The notes under the pieces: generated by a model | What the model was told of the DNA's origin: nothing | The model's database searches: none | The model's input: the letters and a program-made list of their open reading frames with translations, nothing else | Shown: one piece after another, positions 13,813-25,922 of the stretch | How positions within the stretch are numbered: position 1 is the stretch's first letter | Layout of the letters: every line of letters starts with the position of its first letter | Position numbers and translations under genes: made by a program | Origin: Pyronema omphalodes | Lineage: Eukaryota; Ascomycota; Pezizomycetes; Pezizales; Pyronemataceae | Assembly: GCA_024516155.1 (NCBI GenBank) | Contig: JAJJXM010000040.1 | Span: forward strand, 496,001-560,000 | Direction: 5' to 3' | Length of the DNA: 64,000 nucleotides

Positions 13813-16006
13813 GTACTGCCGCGGGAAACTTGGGGGTATTAATGTTAATACACTCAAGATTGCTGCTTTGGAGAACAGTCAGGGTAGAGAGAATGGAGGC
13901 GGGCTTCGAGAGGCGTTAACTCGGGCATGACGGGGTGTGGAAAGGCGAGGTTGTATTTAACGCTCGGGTTCGGAGCGAATAGCGTTCTGAGTTGACCAGA
14001 GTGGGGTGAAGATAGTAGATATCCCTACGACAGAAGAGAATTTGAGCACGAAGAAGATGGGGAGGGGAAGAGACAATTTCGTTATCAACGTTTTGGAGCT
14101 TGAAGTTTTGAACGTACTTTTTGGTATATATTATCTTTTTTTTTTGTATGCTACTGTTTCTTGTTTCTTTTTTTCTTGTTTTGTGTGCGTGGAGTTTTGA
14201 GTTTGATTTTTGATTGAAGCATTTTCTTTAGTTTGAGTTTTTTGAGGTTTTTTAAGTTTCAAGTTTTTTTTCGATTTTTTTTTTGAAAGTCTTGCTTTTC
14301 TCCGTTTTGCCGTTTTTCTGTCTAGCGTGAATTATGATGCATTGATCGAGGCTTGGTTTGGTTTGGTGTTTTCCAATTTTTTCAAAACATTATTACCTTT
14401 TTGAAGTTTTGAGGTTTTGAAAGTTGCAATTGAGGTTTTGATGGAGATCGGATACCAGATACCAGATACCAGATATCAGATATCAGATACGCTTCTTGTT
14501 TTTGAGCTCTCGTTAAGTTTTCCTGAAGACAGGACAGTTTTTGTTCCGGATTGTTACGTGATATGTGATATCGATGTTTGCTGCCGTTGAATTCAAGTTT
14601 CAATTTTGATACTGCACCAACCTTTCTTTCCTCTCTACCAATATTCCACAAAAAAAATATTAAAAATATTAAAAGCGATGCATCAATCACACTTCCAGAA
14701 AACATATAGCCCATTACATCAGTTACATCAGTTAAAATCAATACACCCTCAATCCTATCACAACTATTCCCCCAACCCAACCCAACACATCTTCAATAAT
14801 TTCTATTTATCAGAGTATACACAACCCGTAACACAAACACAAACACAAACGCCAGCCCCGCTCCCACCCCCCACCCCCGCGATGAATTGACTTTCTGTAC
14901 TCCGAAGCACCATCTACATCCAGCCGTATCCTGTAGGGAGCACCCACATTTCCCTGTCCCCAGTCCCTCGTGGGTTGCAACTTCCGCGATCGACATCTTT
15001 GTATCCTGGTACCCTTGTAACTTCATGTCTCAGAGGGTGCATGTCTGAGATTTATATGTATTCTTGTGCTGACATAATGTTGCTGCGCAGTAACCAGTTA
15101 TGAAGGCGGAACCCTGTGCCCTAGGTTATGCATGTGCTTGTAGCGACGACAGTGCCGGTGGCGGGGTGCAGGGGGGGGGGGGGGGGGGTTACAAGGGTGG
15201 CGGGTTGTGGGTTGCGTAATTGGTGCTGTGGGTATACAGACATTATTACATACAGATGGCTGGTTGTTTTAGATAACGGTGGGGTAAGGATAATTTGGGG
15301 TTTGAAGGATGATATGTTTTTTATTGGCGGGGGGAATGGGTTGGAGGATTTTGGAGGATGGATTATGGTTTGGTCTACGGGGGTGGACTGGTAATGGTAG
15401 TGAGGATGGTGATATACGGAATGTGGACGAGATTTATGGTGATGTTGTAGTTGGATCTTCTTTTTCTCTGGAATTAAGAGGCTTCAGCAGTAGGTACATG
15501 GTAATAGGTAAAATATTTTGCCCAAAAAAATAAACCGTGGGGGTCGGGGTGTTTTTAACCCCCCACCCCCCTGCATCGAGCGATGAACTTGCCAATACCT
15601 ATAAGGTGCAAATATCATGACCTTATCAACGCTCCTAAATAACCTTCTAGGTTAATATGATACGATAACTTTTTATTCCTTGAGAGCGGGTTGGAATTCA
15701 TTCTGGAAAGAGTGATCGTGATTAGTTTATCTGCATACATAGGAAATATACATAGGGTACTAAGCGCAGTCTACCAACTATACTATTTCCAGTTTGAAAT
15801 AGTATCTACCATCATCAACTGAAAAAAAAGAGAAATGAGGAAAAAGAGCCGGGGGGGGGGTAAGTATAAACGAGTGATACCTCATGTTTAGCATCCTGCG
15901 GCAGTGGGTATATTAGCGCAGCAGAGTACAAGCGACTATTTACTCTACCGAGACAGTAGCTACACGCATCACGGGAAATAAATATTTTGCGACAAAGGAA
16001 AATCAT
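13813..16006. other. Intergenic, low complexity; no gene recognised
   Basis: Starts with a T-rich probable 3' UTR (14110-14400). It contains a 10-bp periodic block (GATACCAGAT variants, about 14448-14490), an ACACAA run near 14830, an 18-base G tract (15171-15188) and a 10-base G tract (15851-15860). The reading frames here are short and show no family signature. Confidence 0.6.
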
Positions 16007-16333
16007 CAGAATACTATAAGCAGATGTTTTAGTACGCACCTGAAATGGAATAGCGTCTGCAGAAAGTGCTTTAGAGGTTTTTAGTCGCCTTTTTTTTCAG
16101 AATACTATAAGCAGATGTTTTAGTACGCACCTGAAATGGAATAGCGTCTGCAGAAAGTGATTTAGAGGTTTTTAGTCGCCTTTTTTTCAGAATTCAGAAT
16201 ACTATAAGCAGATATTTTAGTACGCACCTGAAATGGAATAGCGTCGGCAGGAAGTGATTTAGAGGTTTTTAGTCGCCTTTTATACTATATAAGCAGGTAT
16301 ATTTTAGTTATTTGCCTGATACGGTATAGCGTT
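16007..16333. repeat. 91-bp tandem repeat, three copies plus a degenerate fourth
   Basis: Units begin CAGAATACTATAAGCAGAT at 16007, 16098 and 16195 and end in AGTCGCCTTTT. Units 1 and 2 are nearly identical. Unit 3 follows a 6-7-base duplication of the junction (AATTCAG), and a degenerate fourth unit starts near 16281. Each unit carries TAGTACGCACCTGAAATGG. Confidence 0.85.
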
Positions 16334-16663
16334 ATCATTAAAGGCTGTGATGATGTAATTTCAGACTAATTTAAACGTGAACTCCTCTGGCTGTCGGCCG
16401 GCAATACAAAAGCTTCGGCAATACATGGCGGGATGGTAAAACCGGCAACCGTGGCAACCGGAACAGATTCGATGGGAAACATATAAGACTGCTCTCCTCG
16501 CTGCCTGGCCACGGTTCCTATTCGCCTTTTCAATCCCAAACCACTTCGCATCTTTGATACAATTTGTGATGCAATTCAGCTGTTAATGGTTGGCCGGATA
16601 AAATATACGGACACCTGTGACCTTTGCCGCATGCTGCAGATACAGTCGACGAGACGCTAACAG

Positions 16664-16882
16664 ATCAAGTTAAGCAACTGCGGTTTTATTGAGGAGAATC
16701 TTGACACACTGTGTGAGGAGATATATAAAGCGGATTTGAATAGGCTGAAGGCAGAAAAACAGTGGAAGGAAGCAGAGAACGTTTTGAAGCCTCCCAAGGA
16801 GGATTTCTCATTACTGAGACTGAGCTTCAGAAACATCACGAGGATATCAAAAAATGACTCGGAAAGAATGAGAACAGGCTGA
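16664..16882 (+). pseudogene. Possible coding remnant: short Lys/Glu-rich coiled-coil frame
   Basis: Directly after a splice-acceptor-like CGCTAACAG there is an open frame of 72 residues containing EENLDTLCEEIYKADLNRL and KQWKEAENVLKPPKEDF, then a stop. Its composition and heptad-like spacing look protein-like, but I see no start codon or upstream exon and the surroundings are repetitive. It could be the last exon of a decayed gene or chance. I do not recognise the family. Confidence 0.25.
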
Positions 16883-17773
16883 GGAGCACTGATCGAATCT
16901 TAGAATATGCATAAAGTCTTTCTGAATCAACATGAAAGTTAATGCTGCACAATGAGAAAAAGAAAAATTAAAAAAAACATGAAAGACAGACACATATGTA
17001 CATGAATGGAGGAAGGATTGGCAAAGTGAGAAAGATGAACTGTGATGTAAAAGCTGAAGAAGAAATAATACGAGTGAAAAGACAGAGAGGAAGAAGGGCA
17101 GAAAGGGAGTAGAAACAATGTGGTAACGTTGAAGGCAGAGGCCAGGTGATAAGTGGAAGAACAGTTCAGTGAGGAGAGAGGAGACAGGCGAGTTCAGAGA
17201 GGCCAGTGGAAAAAGAGCAAACAGGGCTCCAGATGTACAGACGAGAAGTAAAACCAGCATAAGGAATAAGGGTGACAACAGGCCCAAGATATCATGTACG
17301 CTCTGGGACGATTCCCAGCGAGATCCTGGGGTAAAAGTTAGAGCCTCCGATATATATCAAAACTGTACCATAGGTCATAATATTGAGTTTGGCAAGGCCC
17401 AAAAAATTGAAATCAAACCGAAAAACTGGTGATTGTGTAGAAACCTCTCAATACAGAAGTGGCTGGTCAAGAATTCGAGAGTTATTGTCCTGAAGTTACA
17501 ACCCATGATATATTGTAGAGGTTAAATTACTCGACAAATCCTCCAATCGGCAAGAAAATATCTTCTGCTTGCCCCAATGAACTTTGTGTTCCAGCACATA
17601 TCTGTGAAGGGTCAGGCAGAGGAAACATGTCAGAATATTGCTGTCACAGGATAACATCAACTGCATCACTAGGAATATTGTTTATCCCAGGCTGCTCTTG
17701 CGGCAATCATAGGCGAGTTTCAGATTCTTAAGATCACATCATATATATAGTCGAAACCCGTCACATAATATGT

Positions 17774-17817
17774 TCGTGCCTAAAGATGGTGGCGCTAGCC
17801 ACCATCTTTAGGCACGA
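17774..17817. repeat. Perfect 20-bp inverted repeat (hairpin element, copy A)
   Basis: Arms 17774-17793 and 17798-17817 are exact reverse complements (left arm TCGTGCCTAAAGATGGTGGC) around a 4-base loop. A related imperfect copy lies at 36845-36892, so this is a dispersed element and not a unique terminator. Confidence 0.9.
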
Positions 17818-18820
17818 GTAACCAGTTTATCAACAGTTGGAGTTGTGTACCAACGGTTCGATTTGTAGAGGCAACACGATGGACCGGCCGTAGGCCGGAA
17901 CAGACCACATCCTCTCTTGTAAATAAATATGTATGCAGGGATAAATGAGTATAGAAATGCGTAATTTAAACTGGGATGTAAATCAATAAACGCATCAGTT
18001 GGTGCTGCGTCGGGTTACGGGGCAAAACGCAATAGAGAAAGGCGTTGCTACACTATAGCCCAAAGGGAAGTACTACAATATATTTCCGGTCAAGCGCCGG
18101 GTGAATGAAAGGTGGGAAGAAGGAAGTAGGAAGTTCAAGGTAAGCGGAAAGATGGTGATTAGTGAGGGCCACGCAGGCTGGGGTAGTGACAGATAAAAAT
18201 AATGTCAGTTTGGCAAGAATTTATTGGTGTATCAGAGGAGTACTTACTGTGAAATAATCTTCAGTTCCATACGTAAGCGTGTTTAATGCCACGATTTCAC
18301 GAAGTGATATCTATCCAGGGTAAAGAAATCAATCATAACTCAATCCCGAAACCGAAATGTAGGTTCAGTGATATCTACAATCTTATCATGTATTATGAAA
18401 CTACACCTGTTCACTATGGTTCCAAACACGCGAAATGTGAGAAAGGACAGGAAGAGACAGACGGTTCTATTATAGACGATGGTGACGATACAGAGAGAGG
18501 AAGCATTATATATAGTAGAAAAGTCGGTTGTTCTCATCCTCCTTACCACGTCCCGTTTAACGTCCCACTTTGTCCCCCGCAAGGTTTGTCTTGAGCAAAC
18601 TCAATGACTTTGTTCCGGCAAGCTGAATTGCCTGTTCTCGGCAATCTTCCAACACGAAATCATCACCTGAAGCACTACCTTTGGCAAAAGCGACAACAGC
18701 ATCACTCCTCCTACCATAATCTAATCTAATCTAATCACATTCCCTCTGTAACCGATCTCCCTCAGCTCCGTCATAGCCTCAAATCCCAACTGATCGGATA
18801 ATGGAACAATGACGTCTGAA

Positions 18821-18916
18821 AGCTTAGGTATAGCTAACTAGAAGAGCTTCCTTCCGCCCCGTTAAAAGCTCAGGTATAGCTAGCTAGGAGAGCTCCCTTC
18901 CGCCCCGTTAAAAGCC
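18821..18916. repeat. Two-copy direct repeat, about 46 bp
   Basis: AAGCTTAGGTATAGCTAACTAG and the closely related AGCTCAGGTATAGCTAGC each lead into GAGCT(T/C)CCTTCCGCCCCGTT. The two copies are adjacent and about 90 percent alike by eye. Confidence 0.7.
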
Positions 18917-18976
18917 CTATCCCCCCCCCCGCTTCGGAGCTTCCTGTTACTCTTTTTCAACACCTTTCCGTACACT

Positions 18977-19160
18977 TCAATATTCCATATCTTTTAGTAC
19001 CCTTCCATATCTTTTAATACCTTTCCATATCTTTTAATACCCTTCCATACCTTTCCGTACCTTTCAACACCTCTCCGTACCTTTCAACACCTCTCCGTAC
19101 CTTTCAACACCTCTCCGTACCTTTCAACACCTCTCCGTACCTTTCAATACCGGTCGATAG
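18977..19160. repeat. 20-21 bp minisatellite
   Basis: About nine units. The first are CTTTCCATATCTTTTAATAC-like, grading into at least four copies of CTCTCCGTACCTTTCAACAC. The transition shows ongoing drift of the unit. Confidence 0.85.
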
Positions 19161-19235
19161 CTGTTGTTAATTACGTTCACGCACCTTGAAATATCGAAAC
19201 GAAGATTCCGCTTATTAGGTGAGTGAAATTTGACT

Positions 19236-19320
19236 AAAGATACACCCTCCTCCCCAAGATACACCCTCCCACCCAAGATACACCCTCCTCCCAAAGTTAT
19301 ACCCTCCTCCCAAAGCTACA
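19236..19320. repeat. Short CCTCC-rich repeat upstream of the Psg1-like gene
   Basis: About five copies of AAGATACACCCTCC or variants, followed by a 15-base C tract. Low-complexity DNA about 450 bases upstream of the start codon at 19787. Confidence 0.6.
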
Positions 19321-19786
19321 TCCCCCCCCCCCCCCCTCCCGTCGCGGCCCAGATATACCCCGTTACTCCACTGCCCACTAGGAACTGGGTACCGACGGAT
19401 GAGATCTCTTCACGTCAAGAGTGCTTCACTTCGCAGACCTCTGATCTGTGGGGGCTTCGAGCTATGAAGCCCGCTGTTCGGTGGGCTTCTTTCTCTGGCG
19501 AAGCTTTGGCTATACCTTTGGCGAGTTGCTTGGTTTGTTTTATGTGCAGACAGCGGTTTTATTACTATTTGGTGGTTTTGCATGGAATCATCTTTTCATT
19601 GCAGTGAAACCGTCCTACTGTATTGAACATGCCCTATTGTCCACTGTCTATGTCTTTTCATATTTCCTCCCATTATGTTTCACTACATAGTATTCCCTGC
19701 ATTTCTAAAACCCCAGTTCTTCCTATCTATGATGCAGTTCATCAATTCCAGCGAGTTTCAAACTAACCACCCTCTCTCTAGTCAAA

Positions 19787-21099
19787 ATGAAAGCCGTCAA
19801 AGTCATCGGATGTTCTCTCATCCTTCTTCCGCAACTAGTTTCCGCCCTCAAGGAAGGAGGATTGCATCACGATGACGTTGGACAAATCGTCACCGACCGT
19901 CGTAACAACCTTCACAAGATGACAACCAGAGACATCTGCCACAAAGACGAATCGGACGATAACCCGTTTTGTTCTCCGACTTCCGATGACGTCTGGCGTT
20001 TGAATAAGCTATACACCATCAGCTGGGATCCTCGATTCTGCGTGGATGGTTGTATATTGGAACTACACTATGATCCGAGTATCGATGATGAGATGATTAA
20101 AAAGGAGGTTATTGAATCCTGGACTCTGGAAAGTGGGAATAGTACCCTGGAGGTGGTAAGTGTTTTATTTTTTTTCATCCTGCCTTGATACAAATTCCCT
20201 AGAAGATATGTTTTTTTTTTTTGCTAGTAACTATTTTACTAATCCCATCATTTTTTTTTAAAAAAAAAAAACAGTTAACAGAAGAGAAATATCTCTATTC
20301 CCCCATACTTCTGTACTACGAGCACACAAACAAGGGAGCACACGAAAGCGATCTACTCCTAGTTCTTTCAACCCCAGACCATAAAAACTCCTGGAACAGT
20401 CCGATTTTCCAAATCAAACACGATGATTTTGAAGATTTATCCCATTTGACCATGGAAGATAAAAAAGCGATATTTGACTTGACTTGGATGTCCGCTTGTG
20501 GGGCTTGTGTTGTGGGTTTTCTTTTGTATGTTGTAATTGCAACGATGTTGAAAGAAAGGAGGGAGAGAAAAAATATGTTGCAGGATTCTTCGGCTTTTGA
20601 GTCGGATAATGATGAAGCGACTGCGGGGGCGACCCGTGCAAAGCCAGCGGCAAGGCCAACGGCAAGCCAGGCAAGGCCAGCGGCAACCCAAGCAAGGCCA
20701 ACGGCAACCCAGGCAAGCCAGGCAAGACAGACAAAGCCAGCGTCGATGCCGAAGCCAATGCCCAAAGCGAAATTGAATCCGATTCCAAGGACGACACCAC
20801 ACGCCATTTCAAGGACGATGCCGCAGACCATGCCGAACACACTGCCTCGGACCATGCCTCGGACCATGCCAAATGCGCAGCCGAATGCGATGCCAAAGGG
20901 ACCTGGTCTTGAATGGAAATTCTGGCAACGTTGGGATAAAGGATATACAGGAAGAAAAGTGAGAAGAGAAAGATTACGGCAACAGATGGATGAGGAGAAT
21001 CAGGTGGAACTTGGAGATATGTCGCCTGCGACAGTACGGAAAGGAACTGATAATGATGATAATGATGATAATAAGGATGATGAGGGTGTACGTAATTAG
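19787..21099 (+). CDS. Psg1-like type I membrane protein (Golgi/ER, Pma1 stabilisation family)
   Basis: Exons 19787-20155 and 20275-21099, joined at GTAAGT...ACAG, give 397 residues. Residues 1-21 form a signal peptide (VKVIGCSLILLPQLVSA). The lumenal part contains NPFCSPTSDDVWRLNKLY followed by TISWDPRF, which resembles the FCTP...W-K-V-D-K-TY-VTW-RF core of yeast Psg1 (YKL077W). Next come TLESGNSTLEV and an ILLYYEHTNKG segment. One transmembrane helix (SACGACVVGFLLYVVIATML) is followed by a basic juxtamembrane stretch and a cytosolic tail. The tail is low complexity: repeated ARPTAT/QA units, then a run of (R/N)TMP-type repeats, then an Asp/Asn-rich end. Yeast Psg1 helps keep the plasma-membrane proton ATPase stable in the secretory pathway; transferring that role here is inference. 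The intron contains long T and A runs. Confidence 0.65.
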
Positions 21100-22702
21100 A
21101 TGGAGGTTTTCTTGGGGGGCGGGGGGGGGGGGGGGCTCTTTTTTTTAGATAGGAATATCTTTAATGTTTAATTAATTGTAATATTAATTACTTAATAATA
21201 TATTTTAATAAATAATATATTTTAATAAATAATTAAAATGTGAGGTACAGAACGTACATATCCCAAAGAGGCCATTATGATTTCTTCCAACTATACCCAC
21301 AATCCAAAGCTGTTCTGCCTCACTTATGACTTGCGGAACGACAATGAATAACCCGGGTTCTAATCAGAATCCACTAATCGGGCCAACATATCGACATCTA
21401 AGGCTCACTCATGGCGCATCTTATGAAAGATATGCTAGCCTCATCCAACACAATATTCTCTCCTCTTACTTTTACAATTCCGAACAACCATATCCGAGTA
21501 CATACCTAAAAAACTTCACCATTCTACATCTCAGAACATAGCTTCCTCCCTCCCAACACCCAATCCCGTATGATATAAAGCGTGAAAAAATTCAGGGCCG
21601 TTCACATATTTTTATCCAGACCTCTCAGTCGTACAAACCAGTTTAAAACGACGGCCAAAACGGACTGTACGGACTATACGGACTGTTGAAACATGAGAAC
21701 TGTACGGCGACCTAAATAAGTTTACTATCAGTATCATAAACTGGTTAAACTGGTCAACCTGCGAACACCGCGAAAAACAAGTTACATAACCGAACGCAAG
21801 ACTTATCAAACCAACTGAACTGTCCGAAAAAAAAACCGCGAAAATCGATTTGCCAAGCCAAGCTAGAGGAGCCGGTTTATGCAGGGACAATAAACATTAC
21901 ACGGTGACTACCTACATACATAACAAAACTCTATCCCTTGTTTCCCCCAAAATCACAACCGACGCCTAAAATTGAAGCTCCCGAGCCCCTGAATAGCCTC
22001 CAGAGTATATATCTTCCTGCATGCATGCATGCGGAATGGCGGTCCGGTGTAATGATCTGTCTACATTTGGAAAACGGCAGCTCAGACTTGATAGTCATCG
22101 CCGGAACCGATGGGAAACCTGGTGGATTAAGGAGGGTTGAGATACTGGTAGGTGCGGCCACCAGTGGGTTCAGAAGATGGCATTCCTTACATTTTTTTCA
22201 ATGCTGTGCCCTTGTAGGTGAAGACTATAATACCTTATGTACCTACCTAGGTATCTGCTTATGGTGTTCTGATTGATATAATATATAGCATGCAGTATAG
22301 AGTATAGAGTATAGAGCTCAGAGCATAAAGTATAGAAGGGTATTTGAATTTTGAATTTTGAATTTCGAATTTCGAAGCTTCAATTTTAAGTACTTACCTG
22401 GTTATACAGATAACGTTAAGATGCTGCACTGGGTGACTCTAAACCAGGAGGACGTGATTTAAATGTTCTTTGGTCCTACATATGGACCTTTTAAGACTTT
22501 ATGGTATGAGTCAATGAATCAATAAATCAATGAATAGAAATGAATAGATATGAAATAAATCTAAGAGAGTTGGGTAATGCTGTATGTGTAGATTTCAGAA
22601 CTCCTCGGGGTATATGAAATGTATGAAATGTATGAAATGTATGGAAGGTATGAAATGTATGAAATGTATGAAGTGTATGAAGTGTATGAAGTGTATATTC
22701 GA
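21100..22702. other. Intergenic between convergent genes; repeats only
   Basis: Begins with a 15-base G tract (21121-21135) and an AT-only stretch (21165-21240). It contains TATAGAG repeats (22299-22340), GAATTTTGAATTTCG repeats (22347-22376) and a 10-bp minisatellite (22614-22696). No supported gene. Confidence 0.6.
22614..22696. repeat. 10-bp minisatellite (GTATGAAATG)
   Basis: About eight units of GTATGAAATG or GTATGAAGTG end immediately before the stop codon of the L-2-hydroxyglutarate dehydrogenase gene, inside its probable 3' UTR. Confidence 0.85.
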
Positions 22703-24146
22703 CTATTTATAAAGCAACTCATCGACGTACTCGGCAATAGCTAAGGAACTTGTTAAACCTAATGATATTATCACCAGTTAGCTTTTCTCCACATTACTCG
22801 TTATTTATATCGCGCATTCATCATCCCCATCCGCATTCCTCATCCCACCAAGAAAACTCACCCGGACTTTCAATCCCCAACAAATTAACCCAACCCTCAT
22901 GATCCTCCTCCTTCCTAATCCAAAAGTCCACTCCCGCCACACCACCCCTAGGCTGCAACTTCGGTCTCATCCCACAATAATCCGGTCTAAGCTCCCCAAT
23001 ACTAGGAAAATAACTCCTAATCGCCTCTTTCGCAGCCATCATATTTTTCTCAGTAGCAACCAAATCATCCTCCCTTTCCACCCACTCCACATCCGGACCA
23101 AACCTCAAATTCCCTCCCAGGTCCATGGTAAGATGCGTCCCCAGACCTCCAGCTCCAGCAACCGGCGCAGGATAAATCAATGTTGAAACCTTGGGAGGTT
23201 TTGTCAAAGGCACATAGTAGGTTCCTTTTGCGTAGTAAAGTTTCCGATGCTGGGATTCTGGCAGGATCATATTACCCACTGTCACGGCTCCCAGACCAGC
23301 GGAGTTTATAACCACATCAGTTGTGATATCTACTTCCTCTCCACCGGTTAGACAGCGGAGTTTATATCCCCCACCAGACAACTTTTCAACCCGGGTCACA
23401 TGGCAGCCGAGAGCTATGTCACCGCCGGATTCTGTGAAGGAACCGAGTAAAGATTGCATATAGCTGTGGGAATCGAGAATGCCAGTTTCGGGGGATTCGA
23501 TGGCCCCGGCTAAGCAGCGGATAAAGGGCTCCCGACGTGAGGTCTCGGAGGTGGAAAGCCAGCGGAGGGGAATCCCGTGGGAGGTACCGTGGTTGTGGAG
23601 TTTTTCTAGGGCGGCGTGTTGGTCGGAGGTTTGGGCTACGATCCATTTTCCTGTTGTTTGGTCAGTCTTTTGGTTCTAATAATCTCCCAATTCCTAATCT
23701 CGAATTCTTAAGCTCTTCCATTATCCACCCCCACCACCGCATTTGGACCACCTACCAGTCTTCTTAAACTCCACCCTATGCTTCTCACAGTATTCATACA
23801 ACAGCCTCCGTCCCCGGATACACAACCTAGTCTTTAAACTTCCAGGCGGGTAATAAGCCCCATTATGTATCACCTCTGAATTCCGACTTGAAGTCTCAGT
23901 TCCAACTGCGTTATGTCGTTCAAGTAGTAAAGTACTGCCCGGACGGTGCTTGGCTAGGTGCCGGCCGATTGCTAGGCCTACTACTCCGCCGCCTATTACG
24001 ACGTGGGTGAAGTCGTTGGATGAGGCGGGGGAGGAAAGGGAGGCGAGGGAGCGGCGGAATGTGGGGGAGGCGGAGGCGGAGGCGGAGGCGGAGGTAGGGC
24101 GCGTCAGGTAAGCGCGAAGCACGAGGTTCGAAGCGGGGGAAGCCAT
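22703..24146 (-). CDS. L-2-hydroxyglutarate dehydrogenase, mitochondrial (FAD)
   Basis: Exons 24146-23756, 23650-22862 and 22758-22703 give 411 residues. The N-terminus is Ser/Ala/Arg-rich with a short SASASAS repeat, consistent with a mitochondrial presequence. The FAD-binding Rossmann motif follows as HVVIGGGVVGLAIGRHLAK. The family hallmark RNSEVIHNGAYYPPGSLK comes next. Later signatures are DSHSYMQ, VINSAGLGA, LGTHLTMDLGG, YCGMRPKLQP and LGIESPG, completed across the second intron to LTSSLAIAEYVDELL. The enzyme oxidises L-2-hydroxyglutarate to 2-oxoglutarate, a repair reaction for a side product of malate dehydrogenase; this is known for the family. Two conserved runs are rebuilt exactly by the two introns, so the model is strong. 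The last coding exon is only 56 bases. Confidence 0.92.
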
Positions 24147-25922
24147 GGTGATGGTGATTGCGAGCTGTTATCTGCGAGTCGCAGTGACAAGAACAAGCTG
24201 TAAGTTGCAATCAAGACGTTCCAGACGCAGACGCAGGTGCAGATGATGGTAAACAAATATCGAGATCTTTCCGCGGCGACATTTTTTTCGTAGCTATGAG
24301 ATGGGAAAAAACGATATGGTGGGATGACCCACACGACAGTTCCTGGGTGCCCCACTATGCACTACTGTAGCGGGGCGATAGTTCGGCTGCGTAAGGTAAG
24401 CCAGCCATGTCCATACATACCAGCTCAGCTCCATCGGGCTCCACAGCGGGCTCTCTGGCCTCTCTGGGTTTGAACTATTAGGGCACAGTAGGGTAGATAT
24501 CCTATGATATCGACTGTACAGACATCCACCAATCTTTTTGAATCTGAAACAATTCTCCACCATAAATCTCCGAACTTTAAATTCCGAATTCCGAATTCCA
24601 AATTCAGGCTGAGAAAACAAACGGAGTCGTATCTCCGATTCTTTTATGTACTCCTTACCATCCATCAACCCTGAGCAACGAGTTTTCGGGCCGAATTACA
24701 TCGGAATCCTCGGAGACTCGGAATTTTTCGGAATAGCCCCTGACCTGATATACTGTCGAGGGATCGTGTATGTATGTATGTATGGTGCATCACAAAGGAG
24801 AGGTGCATCACAAAGGAGAGAGTATGTAATCATAGAATCAGCCCTACACACAGGCTGCAATCATAAATCCTAGGGTTTAAACCTATGTACATAGCTACAG
24901 TTTCCTATGTACGAGATGCATTGCATATGCACATCATCATAGCACGGCTGGATCGGTGTCTCTCGTCTTGTTATACATAGACACTACATGTGCCTGACCG
25001 CGCCCCCCCCCCCCCCCCTCCCCCCCGAAAGATAAGGTTTGAAGCCGGGCGGGCCGGTGGATCTCCACTTCAGTGCGACTGTGCCGACTGTGCGCATCCA
25101 CCTTATGCGTTCTAAATATCGGGTTTTCATGTGATGTGGGTCCATACCACTGTGCCTGCGCTTTATGGTTTGGATTGGTCAGGTCACTATGTATAGTTAA
25201 GGGTAAATACCCAGCCCAAAAGCATGAACACGAACAGGAAGAAATACCCAGGGTAATACCCAGGGTTTCAGTTCTTCGGGATGTTCCATTGAATGAAGTA
25301 TATATATATAAAAAAATTGTAATGATTCCAAGCTACATATCGCAGTCTCAGATTCCCGTTCCCATTCCCATTTCGCCCATTCCCATTCCGCCCATTCTCT
25401 TTCCATCAACATCCACATCCACATCTCCAATATCGCCGTCGCCAACATCACCAATATCGCCATAATAAAAAGCATGTAGTAGTAGTAGTAGTAGTAGTGC
25501 TTGGTACTAGGAGGTACAATTTCAAAATCAAAATCACGAAGAAAAAAAAGAGGAAAAAAAAAGTGACAAATACATATATCTTTCAAGAAGAAATTGAGTG
25601 TGTAAAAAATGTTATAGTATAGTAAAAAAAAAATGGTATCAGTAGTATCCTCTCCCTATCGCCAATTGCGCCTTGTAACAAATAATCCCAGATAAAAAAA
25701 AACACAATCAAAATCAAACATACAAGCAAGTAAGTAAGTAAGCAAGTAACCCAAATTCCCTTCAAAGTTCAACAACAAAAAAAATGAATAAACGCCAATC
25801 ACATTCCCCTTCTTCTCCTTTCATCATCCTTCACTTCACCCCCTTTCATCATTCTTCGGTTTCCTCGACCCCTTCGTCGTCATTCTGCAGTACTGTAATA
25901 CTCCTGACATCAATCAGCCCCT
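24147..25922. other. Intergenic, AT-rich with simple repeats
   Basis: Contains an 18-bp direct repeat (GTGCATCACAAAGGAGAG twice, about 24783-24818), a 16-base C tract (25003-25018), an AGT triplet run (25477-25498) and many A and T runs towards the 3' end of the coiled-coil gene. Frames of up to 130 codons here are low-complexity and not credible genes. Confidence 0.6.

Larger units (their letters stand above)
16883..19786. other. Intergenic, repeat-rich; no convincing gene
   Basis: Holds a purine-rich stretch (16900-17300), a perfect hairpin (17774-17817), two minisatellites and a C/A-rich repeat just upstream of the Psg1-like gene. A 102-codon frame at 18286-18594 has no recognisable features. 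C tracts lie at 18921-18930 and 19322-19336. Confidence 0.6.

Noticed and set aside
16007..16333. CRISPR-like array
   Set aside because: Units are contiguous with no unique spacers, and the genome is eukaryotic.
20316..20896. Minus-strand frames of 121-183 codons opposite the Psg1-like gene
   Set aside because: Produced by reading the low-complexity tail backwards; Trp/Cys/Leu-rich and not protein-like.
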